Part shown: piece after piece, positions 21,801 through 36,000 of the stretch | How the letters are laid out: every line of letters begins with the position of its first letter | Position numbering within the stretch: position 1 is the stretch's first letter | NCBI RefSeq assembly: GCF_001649575.2 | Contig: NC_051445.1 | Location: forward strand, 9,172,917 to 9,236,916 | DNA from: Kryptolebias marmoratus | Taxonomy: Eukaryota; Chordata; Actinopteri; Cyprinodontiformes; Rivulidae | Reading direction: 5' to 3' | DNA: 64,000 nucleotides | Notes under the pieces: generated by a model | Databases searched by the model: none | Told to the model about the DNA's origin: nothing | What the model saw: only the letters and a program-made list of their open reading frames with translations | Position numbers and translations under genes: made by a program

Positions 21801-22444
21801 ATCCGTTTCTCCTAAATAAACCTGAACGAACAAACTTGTTTTAGTAATAAAGCCCTAAAACGATCATTATAAATACTTAATGAAAGTAGCATGACATTTA
21901 ACAGAAGCAACATCCTTCATTTTAACAAGCTACTGACAGAGGAGTGACATTTAAAGTTCAACAGTAACTTCCAAACTGGTTTGTTTTTGTCATTTTTTTC
22001 CCCAATAACTGACATATTCTTGTTGGATGCAAACTGAAAAAATAAAATAAAAAAATGAAAAAAACCAACAGTTAATGCTGGCTGTTTCTTCTTCTGGGAT
22101 CAGTAACCTCAGGAGTCTTCACAGTTTTTTTCTGAGAGCTGCTCAGAACCAAAGCCTCATCCAGCAACAAGCTCACAGTTACGTCCTGCGAGACGAGCGC
22201 TCAGTGTCCTCAAGGCTACGAAACAAACCTCCACGCTTCAATTAAAGCTAAAAGCAGTCAAGGAAACAGAAGTGGAATCTTTAAAAATAATCATTTTATA
22301 GCCTTCTATTTTTTTGTGACCTTTTCAAGAAGTCTGAATAAATTCCTTTTAATGAAACATAACGTAGAATTAGACTGTTAGTGAGATAACACGTGTTAAT
22401 TTGGAAATAAAGACAGACTCTGGTGTAAATCTGAGTGTAGAAAT

Positions 22445-22471
22445 GTGTGTGTGTGTGTGTGTGTGTGTGTG
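22445..22471. repeat. (GT)n microsatellite
   Basis: Perfect GT run of about 27 bases. A shorter (AC)n follows at 22603-22619. Confidence 0.9.
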
Positions 22472-24246
22472 AACACGTGCAACACTGCTGGTGAAGTACA
22501 GGAGGGGTCTTGATTAGAGTGTCGAGTCACAGGGGTGATTAAAAAGAACCAGTGGAATCATGCAGAGGTTCTGCTAATGAACCATGACCACACTGAGCAT
22601 CAAACACACACACACACACGCAGACACACAGCGTGTTTACTAAAGGTGCAGCTAGACTCATTATCCTCCGTATTCCCGGGGGATTATGCTAATGAGGGGG
22701 AGGTAAAGGGCAGAGAGGATCTGAGCTCATCTGATGAGAACAAACTCTGGTTTTAGTAATTGGAAGGGTCATGATTGAACGATGTTAGCTGTCCAATTAC
22801 CATTCTTCTCGAACAATAGACTGCTTTGAATATCTTCTAAAATAATTTCCATTCTTTCACATGGGGGAAAAAAAAAAAAGTCTCCTAATGATCAGGTGTT
22901 TTCCTGCCACTCATTACAACACCATCTCCAACACTGACCCTTCGTAATCTAACATCCACAGTACACAGCTGGGGCTCGCTTCTCTTTGTGATTTTATTGT
23001 CATAACTAAATTAAAATGGTTATATTTGGAGGGTTTTTTATTTTATCACAATTCTGCCATCCTGTATTAGATTAACAGAATACAAAGATAATCAAAAACT
23101 AGAAGAAACGGAGGAGCCAAACCTGAAATATGAAACACATGAAATCACAAAGAGCTGACAAATGGGCTCCCTGCATACAACTAACAGAAAAGCTTCTTTT
23201 CATGGGGTGAATTGAGTTAATTGGATTTTTGGGGGGAGGGAATTATTGAATAGGGTACAAATAAATTATCCATTGTTCATTTCCTTCTGCTCAGAAGCTT
23301 ATTTTGCTCATATTTTGGGACGAAAACCAACACTTGGTGGCTTAAAGTTTCCTATTTCCAGGAGTCAAACCGCTGATTTGCTCACATTTTAAGCTTCAAA
23401 TCAATCGGCTCAGTTGTACATACAGCACAAGAACACTTCACAAAAAAGAAACAATCCCACACGTTAAACAGTTTCTGTACGGGACACAAAACAAGTCCAA
23501 GAGTCAAAATATCAGAGCAATCAGAAGGCTTCTGACTTTTGTTTCAACATTTAGTCTGATGAGAATACAAAATATAAAAGCTATTAGGTTCAAAATGAGA
23601 AGTGTGGGGAAAAAACAATAACTATATTTTTCTATTATTGGTTTATTATTTTACAAGAAATGAGAGAATAGAGCTGAGTGTTCCTTTATCAAATTCAAAG
23701 CCCCATTTTATTACGTGAGCAGAGAGATTTGCACAGAGAAATTGAAAGACCAAGTTGTCTTTTATTCAAACAGAGACAGGCTGGATATTACATATGAGCT
23801 TTATTAGATTTGACACGACTTAACCAGGGCTGAGTCATGTCATTTCAAATTTTTCATTTTGGTATATTTGTTTTCTTTTGTCCCCTGGTTGCTAAGAACT
23901 GATAAATCTGGAAAAATAAAAACAAAAGTTATTGGAACATCATTCATCGAGTTATAGTCACTTTTACAGAAAGTCTGTCAGATTTACGTCCAGCTGAACA
24001 TTTGAACAGATTTAAGAGATTCGAGCTGCTCGTTTGTCATCTGTTGCATGTTTCTTTATGTTTGGAAGAGAGAAGAATCCAGAAGTTAGACACATCCATC
24101 CAACTCATACTGGTTCTCTTACTTTTAAACATTTATGTGAGAACAATGTCTTCTCTTTAGAAGAAACTGACTTGTTAAAATAGCAGCAAATGTTTAACAA
24201 TACAACAAAGGTAAATATGAGGAAAAACACATTTAATAATTAGTAA

Positions 24247-24265
24247 AAAAAAAAAAAAAAAAAAG
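24247..24265. repeat. Poly(A) tract
   Basis: Uninterrupted run of about 19-20 A with no recognisable retroelement tail upstream. Confidence 0.8.
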
Positions 24266-25336
24266 GTAGAATCAACAGCACTGTGACCAAAGAATAAAAT
24301 CTTTTTAAGTATATTCCAATCATGATCCATCAACTCAAAATGATCTCTTTAAAATGTGAGAAATGCAGCTGTGATACCGTTTTAAATATGCATATATAGT
24401 TTATTAAACATCAAGTTCATTTTAGACGTTTACGTTTCAATAATCTGCATGAAGACATGTTTAAGGAGCATCTTTACAGGTGAGTTTCTGTCAGGATGAA
24501 CAACCTGCAACTTTCTAAACTCTGCTAAATAGATCTTTATGAACCCAGAGAGCAAAACCAGCTATGTAGCTTTAATGTCTTTAGCTGAGGATGTTTAAAA
24601 TTAACAATAAATAAAATATTGCAGTGTTTTGGTTCATTTTTTAATGCTAGAAAAAAAAAGAATATTCTGCCTTTTATTTGCCACAATAACCAGAGAATAT
24701 CTATTTTCACACAAAACGTCGACATTTTTAATGATTTTTTGATTAATTACAAATGTAAAACACAATCTTACCCACTATTAGAAACAAACTAGCTCTATGA
24801 TTTTTATCCTCATAACAGAAAGTATGAGGATAAAAACGACATCTCTGGAAACATCTTAATCACACTGTGCTGCAGTGAATACCATCTGCCTCTTGGTGGT
24901 GCTGTGTTCCTTCAACGCTGCAGCACCTTCTGGCCCCCGAGGCATTTCAGTCTAAACCCAATACCTGCCTTGTCTTGTGTGTAAGTCTGTGTCTCTCCTT
25001 CCTCATTACACTGCCGTGTCTGTTTATCGTCACACCACCCTCCTCATTTTTAGCTCCCGGGATTTTATTTTTTTTTCTTATTTCCCCCCACCTCTCCCCT
25101 CTTTTTGCTTCACCTTATCTCCCAGGCGTCATTATCCAACCATGTCATTTCACTCAGCAGGATTCAGGCAGAAAGTTATTCCTTCCATTCAGATAACCCC
25201 TGATAGAGAAGAAAAAGCAGCAGGAAAAGAGGCCAGGTCTGAGGATTGAGGTGAAGCACAGAGACTCGACTGGGGAGCCTGCCCTCAGTGTTGGCCCTGG
25301 ACACCAGCCATGTCTTGTGCTAATGAAATATCTCAG

Positions 25337-25359
25337 AGTGTGTGTGTGTGTGTGTGTTT
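25337..25359. repeat. (GT)n microsatellite
   Basis: Perfect GT run of about 22 bases. Confidence 0.9.
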
Positions 25360-26139
25360 CCTGCGTCTGTTTAAAACTGTACAGATCTTTACCAAGGACG
25401 TGCAACCAAGGCCCCCAAACCCATCCGAACACATTGTTTGAAAGCTCGCTGCCTTCTTGTCACACCGCCTGACATATTTACACAAGAACGCTGCTTTGCT
25501 GAGCGACCCCTGCCCTCCAGCCTCTCTCCTCTGGACAAAAGTCCACTTGCACACACAAAGACGCAATCTACATGCATTAAAAAAAGACATAAAAACAAGT
25601 GCACACGGAGCAATTTATCTGCGAGGAGCCCCGAGGCGGAGAGCGGCTCTTCCAACCAAATCATGTTCGGTTTTATTTCTTCTTTACGGTGAATGAGAAA
25701 ATGGGCCAGAGTTCAGATTTAGTTTTAAGGTCAACTCCATTTCTCGTGCGCAGATCAATGTAACAATCTGGTCTGAAAGAGATCTATTCTTTATATATAG
25801 GAGCCTTCCACTGTTCACCCAGTCAACCGTAGACCACCACTCTCCCAGGGGGCACAGGAGAGGAGGAGGAGTGGGAGTGTCGGAAGAGGAGATGGGGCTG
25901 AATGGTTGGCTAAAGATGTCTGAAATTACTGCAGACCTACTTCAGCAAGATGAAAATACCACCAGAATCTCCTGAGCTTTAGGGATGCATGGATGAATCC
26001 TGGACACAGCGCTGCAGCTGGAGGTTTTTCCACTTTTTTCCTCAACTCTCTTTATCACCCGTCGCTGGGGGCGAAGGAGGAGCCATAATGTTTCTGCCCA
26101 GTCTGTGTGTAGCGGATGTGCATCTACAACTCATTACCT

Positions 26140-26405
26140 TTTTCAAGTCAATCCCATTCAAGATGGCGGCCACAGCTAAGCAACGCTAGCAAACACAAAA
26201 GTAACAATTTTACTATAATTGACTGACCTGGTAGTAGCTGAGAGTCATTCTAAACACGAACTCCAAGGACTAAGTGATTGTGCTAGATGTATTTTTCAAA
26301 CTTTGGCCATCTCTTCTCATCATGTAATGCTTTTAGTTAAAAACTGTGGAATGAAAGGTGGTGGGTGATGTGCTTTCCTTCAAGGATTGCTTGGCCTTTA
26401 ATATT
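26140..26405 (+). repeat. Interspersed repeat family A, forward copy, left-truncated
   Basis: 'ttcaagatggcggccacagc', 'ggtagtagctgagagtcatt', 'catgtaatgcttttag' and the terminal 'ttgcttggcctttaatat'. The left third of the family is missing. Confidence 0.65.
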
Positions 26406-27599
26406 TTGTTTCTGAACCTTTGGAATAATTATAAAAAAAAAAGTCTTTAATAAAAAGTCTCTGATGACTAGATCTCTCTAGATCAGTCTCTAATAACTTG
26501 TGAGTCACTGACAGGGAAGCTAAGACGTACTAAACGAGACCTAAGCAGAAGAGAGCCGAGTTAAAGACCGATTAGTTTAAACACTGGAGTAAGAAGAAAA
26601 AAAACGAAACGTAGGAGAAATGAGAGGAATCAGAAGAGGGAAGGAAGCAGCAGGTAGAGCCAAGAGAGATGAAGGCTGTGATTAAGAGGCTGGCTTCAGA
26701 TAAGTACGGAGGGATTTCCCGGCTGCTGCCTTCACACAGAGCAGGGATGAAGGAGAAAGCAGAAGACAAAGATCTCACATCCCTCTCTTTTTGGACTCAA
26801 TCCCTTGTTCTGTCGTCCTGCATGTTTACGCCTCTCCCTGAAGGGATTAAAGTTAACATGCTGGCCTCTCCTCAACTTCACAGCGCTGGCTGGGCTTTTA
26901 CTGCATTTGTTTGCCTCCCCTCCTTCACTCCCATCATCCCTCGCTCCTGTCATCCCGCCTCCATCACCAGGTTCAATCTGGGATTGTCTCGTTTGGCTCG
27001 GTAATACCACAGAACCGCCCCGCAGTGTCTCCCTCTGAATCTCTTATCTCACGTGCTTAACGAGCAGAGATAAGCTCGTTTTTATTACCCCCAAATGACC
27101 TGTTCAACAAATCTGACACACACACACCAAGTTTTTACGACACTGAAACCACTTTAACCAACCTTGAAATCCAAATTCCTGTGTATCCATTATCTACAGA
27201 GGAAAAGCTGCAGATATATGTGCTTTTGATCTTGGCTTAAAAGATTACTGGTCCAAGAAAAACAATCCTACTGTAGCTGATGATCAAATTCCTTCCTAAC
27301 GGGTCAGCAGGACTATTTATGAAGAGACAGTTGACCAAAATATCCAAAGCCTGAGGCGCCCCGGCAGCTCAGCGTGATGTAATTGTGGCCATGTGGCTGC
27401 GACGTTATGGGATTGTCCTGTTTGTTCATTTTCTCACCGTTTCTTCTTTTGTTCTCTTGGAAATCTTTCGAGTCACATCCTAGTTTGTTTTCCAGCCCAG
27501 TGAGAAATGTTTAATTACTTGCATTTTCTGCATTTGATCCCCCTGCCACTATTAGCGCATCTGACAGGGAAAACATTTGACGTCAAATTCTTTTTCCGC

Positions 27600-27983
27600 A
27601 TGTCTGTGCCGTTAAACAATCTCACGAACCACTAAACGGATTTTAATAAAAACTTTCAGAGACTAATCATTTGGTTCACATCTACCCAATTCAAGATGGC
27701 CACCACTGACAACTGACCTTAGAAAACACAAAAATGGCTACACCTCAGTGAATTTTACAGATACTGAGCTACGTTTTGGAGTGGTAATTCACAACCCATA
27801 CTCCAAGTGAGAGCAGATCGGGCAAGATATTGCATCATCTCTTGAGATTGAGCATAATGTTTTTTTTTCAAGGTTTGTCCAAAACGAACTCCTTCATTTC
27901 TCAACATAAGATGATCTAAACCTCAAGCATAAAAATGCAGTAAGTGATATGCAGACATGCATTCAAGAAATACTAGGCCTTTA
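27600..27983 (+). repeat. Interspersed repeat family A, forward copy
   Basis: 'caatctcacgaaccactaaac', 'ttcaagatggccaccact', 'acctcagtgaattttacaga' and the terminal 'aaatactaggcctttaatt'. Confidence 0.7.
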
Positions 27984-29769
27984 ATTTGCTTTGTTTGTAG
28001 GAAGGTAAATGAAACATTTTTCCAGGAAAAAAAAAGAACTAAATGCAAAGTTGTAGTGTCATAAAATAAACCGGTTTGGGCTGAGACCCTGTCTGCAGAA
28101 CCACAGGAAATAGGAAAAACACACAGGGCTGGTACGGTCACAGCAGAGTGCCTGGAGATGAGATTAAGACTCAGTGAATTGATGGCCTCTGAAAGAGATT
28201 AAGATGAAGAACAGTACGCGTAATCTCGTTGCTCACTAAGAGAAAAGAGAAGCCTTTAGATTTTGCCATTAACTTTGTAAAACACAAAACCTATCCATCT
28301 GTCGTGGCCATTCATTAGTTCATCTGTGTGTGCTCCTGGTAATACAGTAACCTAATAATCAGCAGCAGAATGGTGTGCAAAGATGACAAGTACAAAAGCA
28401 AAAAAGGTAGAAAAAAAAAGCTGAAAATGGCCAGGGTGGACTTGACTGTCTTCTATAGACCCGCAGCACGCACACACTCCTAAATTATTCACCATTAACG
28501 CAGGAGCTGCAGCAACCTCTGACATTAATTCTACGACACTTGAAGACTGCTTCACCCACAACCACAGCCGCCTCGACTGTCATTTACTATTCCTCGCACT
28601 CACTGCGCCATCCCAATTCATTTCGGCGCTAAACAAATCAGCTCAAATTGATTGTTCGGACAACGCGGCCAAGTGAATGATCTGAGAGGCCGCGCTGAAG
28701 TGATCCAACTGAAGGAAATGCTGACTGAGGAATGTGTGAGAGATGCTTCTGTTTGGAGCGTTTGGTCTGGGGAAATCAGCAGCTCTTTTCTAATCATCTG
28801 TGATTCAACAGCTCAAAGTTGTGCTTGTGAACAGTCGAGGATTAAATTTACATCACTGGCTGAGACTCCAGTGAGTGTGTGTACACATGCATGTTTTGGC
28901 ATTTTCAAAAGTGGCATGGTGGATAGTGTGTAAACTCTGTACAGTGTTTTTGATGCTGCTCTTCCTCTCCCTCTCTGGGGAGACAGTGTGTTCCCTGCCA
29001 CAGTGCATCAAAGCACACTCAGTTGCCTTGGGAGAAGGCAGGAGCTCTCCTCTTTTTTCCTCCATCATCCCCCTCTCTCCCTCCATCCACTCCTCCTTTC
29101 CTTCCCGTTTCTGACAAGGTCGCCGTTCCCCTTCCTGCTGTCTTCCCTGTCAATATTTACAGTCCACTTTCCACTGGCACAGGGGTGGCCGGCCGTGGCC
29201 AGCAGAGAAAGCAGGGGTGCATTAGCCAAATGTAGCTGTCCACTCGAGGACATGAATGATCTGTTGTACGACAAACACTCTGCTTGTCCACAAACACATG
29301 CACGGATCCAGAAGGGTGCCAGGCAGAGCTCGATGCAACACGCAGATACTTAGCAGGAGAGTAACAAGTGCTCTAAAAGCACAGGTCAGATTATGATTAC
29401 CGCTAAGGGAGCAATTCCTCTTTTTTCTAAGCAATTTTAGCACTCTTAAAAATCGAACACATTAAAGTAATTATAACGCGTTACACAACCGTCTCAACAT
29501 TAAAGTAAAGTCACTAAAACACATGCAGAACAGTTAAAAAGCACTTTGCTTCAACATCTTTAAGGAAAAATTCTGATACTTTACTGCAGTAAGGAACGAT
29601 TCATTACCTGCTAAAACATTCAAAACGTCAAGACAAAAAGTAGGACAACAAATATAATAACTACATTAAGATCAACTCATGTTGTGAAATGACGGAGTTG
29701 AAGTCGTTTTCGTCAAAATAACATTGTGTGCTATCTGATGCAGAATTGCAAGATGTTACACTAAATGCA

Positions 29770-30085
29770 TTTAATGTGAATAACTCTCAGCTACTACCAC
29801 ATTCAATTTTAGCTCAGTATCTGTAAAATGTAGCTATTTTTGTGTTGGCTGAGGCCGATTAGCTGTAGAAGCCATCTTGAATTATGCCGACTCCAAAAGT
29901 TAATAATTTGTAGAGGTACACCCAGTGAATATTTCCTGAAAGGTTCAATAAAATTTGTCCAGTGGTTCATGAGATATTTTTGCTAACACACACAGAGAGT
30001 TGACTCCAACAGTTAGCAATCAGTTCACGCTCAGATTAGATCGAGGATCAATCTCAGCTACTACCACGTCACATCAACTTAGCCG
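29770..30085 (-). repeat. Interspersed repeat family A, reverse copy plus the start of another
   Basis: 'ctcagctactaccacattca', 'gaagccatcttgaatta' and 'gtccagtggttcatgagata' mark a reverse copy to about 30005. 'caatctcagctactaccacg' at 30050-30069 marks the beginning of a second reverse copy that breaks off. Confidence 0.65.
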
Positions 30086-33000
30086 CATGTCCAGCTTGCA
30101 AAAACTCAAGTGTATTCTGCAGAGCTCTGAGGCGGGTCAAGTCTGGGCCAGTTTCCAAAGTATTTTAGGATGCACCGTCTACCTGAACAAGGCTGGCGCT
30201 GTCAGGGAGCTGCTGCCATAAAACAGACAGTTTATGTTTTTTGTGGATTTTCTTTTAGATCAACTGTCAGTATCTTACCTGCAGTAGACAGCAGTCAGAT
30301 TGAGCTCGATTTGAAGAATCAGATAAACTCATACAGAACAGACGAGCCAACAGAGCTCAGAGCAGGATCGGTTTTAAAGCGGAGTCACTTCAGCTGCTGG
30401 TAAATATTTAAATCCTCCAACTACTGATGTGAATGTACACAAGTTTAAAGGTTTCAGACTTTAAGCTACAAACACATGGTTTGTGCACAGAAGGAAATTA
30501 GAATTATCAGTACCATATTTGTGTTTTAAATGGTTATTTTTTTGGTGGTCATATTAACACAGTAAGCTATGAAAATATAAAACAATGTTATTTCATTTGA
30601 GCCTAGAAAAAACAAACAAATCAAACAGCCTGAGGTTCATTCATTCAGGCACAATGAGTCGGGCTAGAGTCCAGCTTAAACAGATTTTTTCAAACGGCCT
30701 TGTTTAGGCCAGATCAGTTATTTGTGTTTTATAGAACAGCCATGCCGAGGTACATCACTCAGCACACGTGTTTCATTGTACGTCGATCCAAAAGCATGCA
30801 GATGAATTCTGATTAGCACCACTTCATCTCTCTCCACGGAAATGGAAAATGGAATGAAACCAAGTCCTATTTGCATTCGCACATTTGTCTGTCTGTCTGT
30901 GACGCCAGGCCAACACTAATTTCTAATACTTCAGAATACAAAAAAAAGCGATATTGAAATTATTAATGACATAAATTATCACGCAATCACAGCGACGTTC
31001 TTGAAACCGTTTTTTAAAACCTCATAAAGAGGACTAGTTTGAAGTGGTTAAATACACTTATTGGTGTTTTTGTGCTGAGGTAAACCCAGTTCTGGTCTGA
31101 ACCTGGTAAACCTGGACGGAGGAGTGCGACTCTGTCTGGATTTCCTCTCACAGATGTAGAGGATCTAATGAAGGGGTGGATCAGAAACTCACGGACAAAC
31201 GACAGGAAGCTCTCACCCCTCGCAGACAAACAGAAACTTCAAATCATCTCCTGCTGGCAGTAAATTACACTCGTCCATAATCGACAGGAGATGAAACATT
31301 TCAATCATTATGTCTGCATGGACAAGAAAGCATGAGTGCTTTTCCCCCCTCCCTCCCCTATTTCTTTATTTAGACAATTTTCTTGTTCAGCATTATTAAC
31401 AACCACAGCAGCAATAATCACCATTAGCACTTTCAAAAACATGTGCAGAAAGTGTTCACAGGGAAAAATCCCCCCCAACCGTACTACTTATTGTTATTCA
31501 GTCATTCTTTTTGAAAAACATTCCTTAATTTAGAACATTTTATTCCTTTCCGTCTCTGCTTGGACTGCTGTGTGAAAAGACCAACAGGATACAAACACAT
31601 TTTCAGACCTTGCTGGATATTTGCGCGCCTCACGTTGGTAATTGCTTCTGTTTTCACAAACAAAAAGACCAAAACATCTGGATCACATTTTTAAGCCCGA
31701 GGACAAAACTGTTACCCCTTCTGGATTAAGATTTCCCCACCAAGATTGAAATATTCACATCATTTGAATAAAAACAAAGCGAGCATTTAGCTATTGTGTC
31801 ACAAATTGACTCTACTGACTTTATAAACATGAAGCTGACGGCAGCTGAAATGATGCTAATTATTGCTGAAAGGCAAAGGTGGACAATAATGTTTTCGCCC
31901 ATGTCTGGGTGTGTCTTAACAAAATAGTGACAACTGGATATATTTCAATTACACTTCCAGGAAATAATGACTGTATTTACATCTACAGCTGATTAACTGA
32001 CTCAACCAGTTGGCAAGTTAAGATGGCAGCCACAGCTAAGTGACTTTAAAAATCACAAAGATGGCTATAATTCAGTCAGTTTTACAGATATTAGGCTGAA
32101 CTTTAGTGTGGTAGTAGCTGAGGGTCATTCCTCACACATACTCTGAGTGGGACATCTTGTGACACTGCATCAGATTGTGGATGCCATTTTCAAAGTTTGA
32201 TCAAAGTGGCTACAAGTCATTTCTTTACACAAAATTATCAAAGTTTAAAACTGAAAGGCAGCAGGCGACATGCATTCCTTAAAGGAAAACTAGGCCTTTA
32301 AATAAAACCAGCAGACACCTTTTTAATAAAAAAATCTAAACTAAATGTAAGTGAATGTTAAGAGATCAAACAGCTATTGTTTCGTACAAAAATCCATTTA
32401 TTTTTAAGAGGAAGAAAAGTGTAACTTGAACGGACTTCAGGCAGGTCATCTTTAAACCCTGACAAAAAAAAAAACTAACTTACAGTAAATGTTGCAATCT
32501 GAGAATATCCGGCAACCTATTTTACCCCACAGTGCCTTCAGGCTTTCCATCCATCTTCTCAGCATGCTTTTACCGCTTACTCCCCTTCTCTCTCACACAC
32601 ACACACCTCTTTCCTCCTGTGCCACTGTCACCACGGCCTCAAGGCCAAGCAGTCAGGAGCAGCTGGTATGTTTACCTGCCCTGCTGACCACGGCTAACCT
32701 CTGGCAAAAAGGAACTCTCACCTCATTACCCACCACTCAGCCTCACATCCAACCTAAAACTTTGATATCCTCTTAGATTTCTCCCCTACAGCCAAGATGC
32801 TATGCTCTCTTCAGCAGCTCTAGGAGGTAAAAAAAAAGCAACATATAATGAGGAAACGAGGGGGGGGGCGGGGGGGAATAAAGTCAAGGACTGGGCTACT
32901 ACCACTCGTTTCCTCTCTCTAAGCGCGGCGAGTCAGTTTGCTCGTTTCTTTCAACTCTCACCGACTCATGAGAGCACTCATCATGTCACACTCCCACCAA

Positions 33001-36000
33001 GTTGCTCACAAAGGCTGCCAGAAACGAAACGAGGCACAGAGGAAGAGGGAGATGGAGAAGGAGGAAAGGCTGTGTCAAACATATAGGAACGAAAAGAGAG
33101 TACTGACAGAATAAAAGATTCAGTCTGGAGGATGGAGAAAAATACGATGAAGACGTCAAAGAGGGAGAGGAATCGAAGCAGAATGCGTGTATCGAAATTC
33201 CAATTGTTCCTATCTGAGAACTTGTGATGCAAGAGCAGAAATCGCTGTTCCTTTAGTTCTAATTTTTCTTTTTTTTTTAAGTGTTGTTTACCGTGTTCAC
33301 ACCTGCTGTAGTGTTGACCTCAAACTAGGCAAACAAAAAGAGCCTCACACAGAGTCCTGAGAGCACCACAGCAGTAATAGGCCCCATCTCTCCCTCAAAT
33401 GGCCTCTCATCAGCTTCTGATTAATGGCACACAGAGCCATAATGGTCCCGTGCACTCTCAACATTCATTTACTTCCCTCTCCATCCAATACCCCTGGAGA
33501 GAAACCACAACAATGTGAGCTGTCGAGACACCCAAAAACTGCACTCTCGCTGAGCCTGAATTCAAATGCTCATTAAGAAAGACATTTCCTCTATTGCCAT
33601 TTAGTTATGCAGTGCCACTGGGAGCCGGTGGACACAATAGCAAACAGCAGAGATGGGGAAGGTAGAGAAGAAAGAATTTATGGCTCAATTTATCTGTATG
33701 GAAACAAAGAACGGTTTCATTATTGTTTAAATGTGTTTGATTGGCTGGTTGTCGTGGAGCGCTGTTGATTTATGCACTTTTGCAAACAGGACGCAAGCCA
33801 TTCTGTGGCAGGAAAAACGACACTTTCACCTTCCAGAAAATCTCAAGTTTTGTTGGAAAATCTGAAACATGTTCTCCCTTTGATTTCTGACTGCTGTGTG
33901 TCGTGTCACTATTCTCAACAGTCATCAGCGTGTCGAGCAGCCCAGTCAATAATGCATGACGCTGCACTGTTGCTGTAATTCTCCGCGCCGCGTCTTTAAA
34001 ATGCAAATAAACGAGATATAAACGTTAGAATGCACACCCTGCACAGATGACCTCATGCATGAGCGCAGATGCAAACTCGCACAGACCTGCTGTAACCCTG
34101 AGACGTCAGGAATAAAAGACACCAAATTGCTTTACATGCGTCAAACGATATTACACTAAATATCCACCATTAAAAACCCTTGCAGCATCAATAATGAATA
34201 AGTCTACGTTCGCCGCTGTGGACTGAATACACCAAAGGCAACGCCACTGATCTCATTGTTCCAAACTAAAAGGTGGCTGCAGGCGCGCGTTCGTTAATGG
34301 AAATGCTCCTTTATGCACTATTCATCTCAATATTCAGGCCTTACCAAACTCCTCAGTCTCCTCCTCTCATTCGTGCCTGCTCGGATGCTCCTCTGTCTGT
34401 TTATCAGTGTGTGGGTTTCCCCATTGGCACTATTTACGTTCAGTGTACGAGGATGTTTGTGTGCGGTAATCAATAGTGTTTCAGTGAAGGACACTTAAGA
34501 GCAGACTGGAGCCCAAATTCAAGCCAGCATGAAAGACAACATGACAGAAACATTTGCTCCTCAACCTGAAGGGGCTCAGTGTGACACCTACCCCGACTGT
34601 AGAGCGAGAGCATTCGAACACATGCGCACACGCACTCCTTTATGCACACACTTAGACATGCCTTTGAACTCTGAATCGAGTCTTATTTAAAACATTTACA
34701 CACTGCTGAATCAAAGCGGACAAACTAATGAGTTATTGACCGATGAGCTTACACACACACCTCCGAATGCATCTATTCATAACAAACGTGACCAGTGTCC
34801 CTGTGCGTGTGTATACGTGTGTGTGTGCGCATGCAAGTGCCACGCCGGCTGTGTACACACACAAGTCATTATTAGAGGTTTAGTGTGTGCTCACCAGTCA
34901 GTCAGGCTCCAGTCAGAGGAGTCAGCTTAAGGGCTCATAGCAGCTCCCTGAGGAGACACTAAATACCATCAGCCGTTTAAATCCATCCATGACCACTTTA
35001 AATATGCAGCACACACTCTCTCCATTTTTAATAAGGGCTCTGAGCAAGACAGAGGAGGGGGGGAAGGAAAAAAGAAGAAGGGAAAAGAGGAAAGTGAGAA
35101 AGAAGACGACACACTGAGAAGTGAGAGGAAGGAATTTGAGGGGGAAAGGAGGTGAGAGGGGGTCGCTGCATTGATTTCTTGGCAGCCTGGCATCGGTGCA
35201 GATTCCCCCAAAATAAAAATCCCACAGATGTGTCAGAGCCAGTTAGGTATGCAAGAAGAGAGAGAACACGCACCCAACACAGTCACATGTGAAGATAACA
35301 CATATACAAACATCCATGGAAATATATAGAAAGAAGATGCAACAAAATGTCTGCATGGAAAGCAAAAGCATCTGTGTGAAAGCAGACAACGATGCAGAAA
35401 AAGGGTTTGATGCTTTTCAGAGGCAAACCAGGTATTCCGCTCCAAGTCAAAAAATAAATACTATTACGCACACGTAGATGAGCAGTAAATTTCTCCTTAA
35501 TCCCTGGCTTAACTTAGCTCAAAAACCTGTCTGCTCTGCTCAGCTTTCAAAGCACACCTGAGTGTGTGCCGACGAGTGCTCCGCCAGCAAAAACAGCAGG
35601 GGAAAGTCGGTTGTACATTTTGATCTGAGAGCGGATGAGATATTAGGATCAAAGTCGGGAGCTGGGTAGAATCAACCGATCTTAGCTCTGAATCCACAAG
35701 AAAACACCCAGACAGACTACCTGATTAGCCAGGCAATTGTGGCCTAAATCCAGGATGAGAGGTGAAAGGAATATTGATGACAAAGCCTGAGGCGAAGCTG
35801 TATGTTGGTCCTCTAAGAGCTCAGAAACACCACAAATCAAGGCCCCAGTTCAGAGGTTTGACACTCAACTTTTTATGCACCAAGTTTAACATACTACTCC
35901 CTTAACATATTACATTTCACTGCTCCTACATTTTTGGTGAAGTCTGAAAACGAGAAAACAAATTATATTTTTTGGTTCAAAGTGATGAATAAATTGAGTG

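Larger units (their letters stand above)
21801..26139. other. Intron segment
   Basis: Unique AT-rich intron. Holds the 22.4 kb (GT)n, the 22.68-22.80 kb candidate regulatory stretch, poly(A) at 24.25 kb and a CTCF-like motif at 24.89 kb. No exon seen. Confidence 0.55.
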
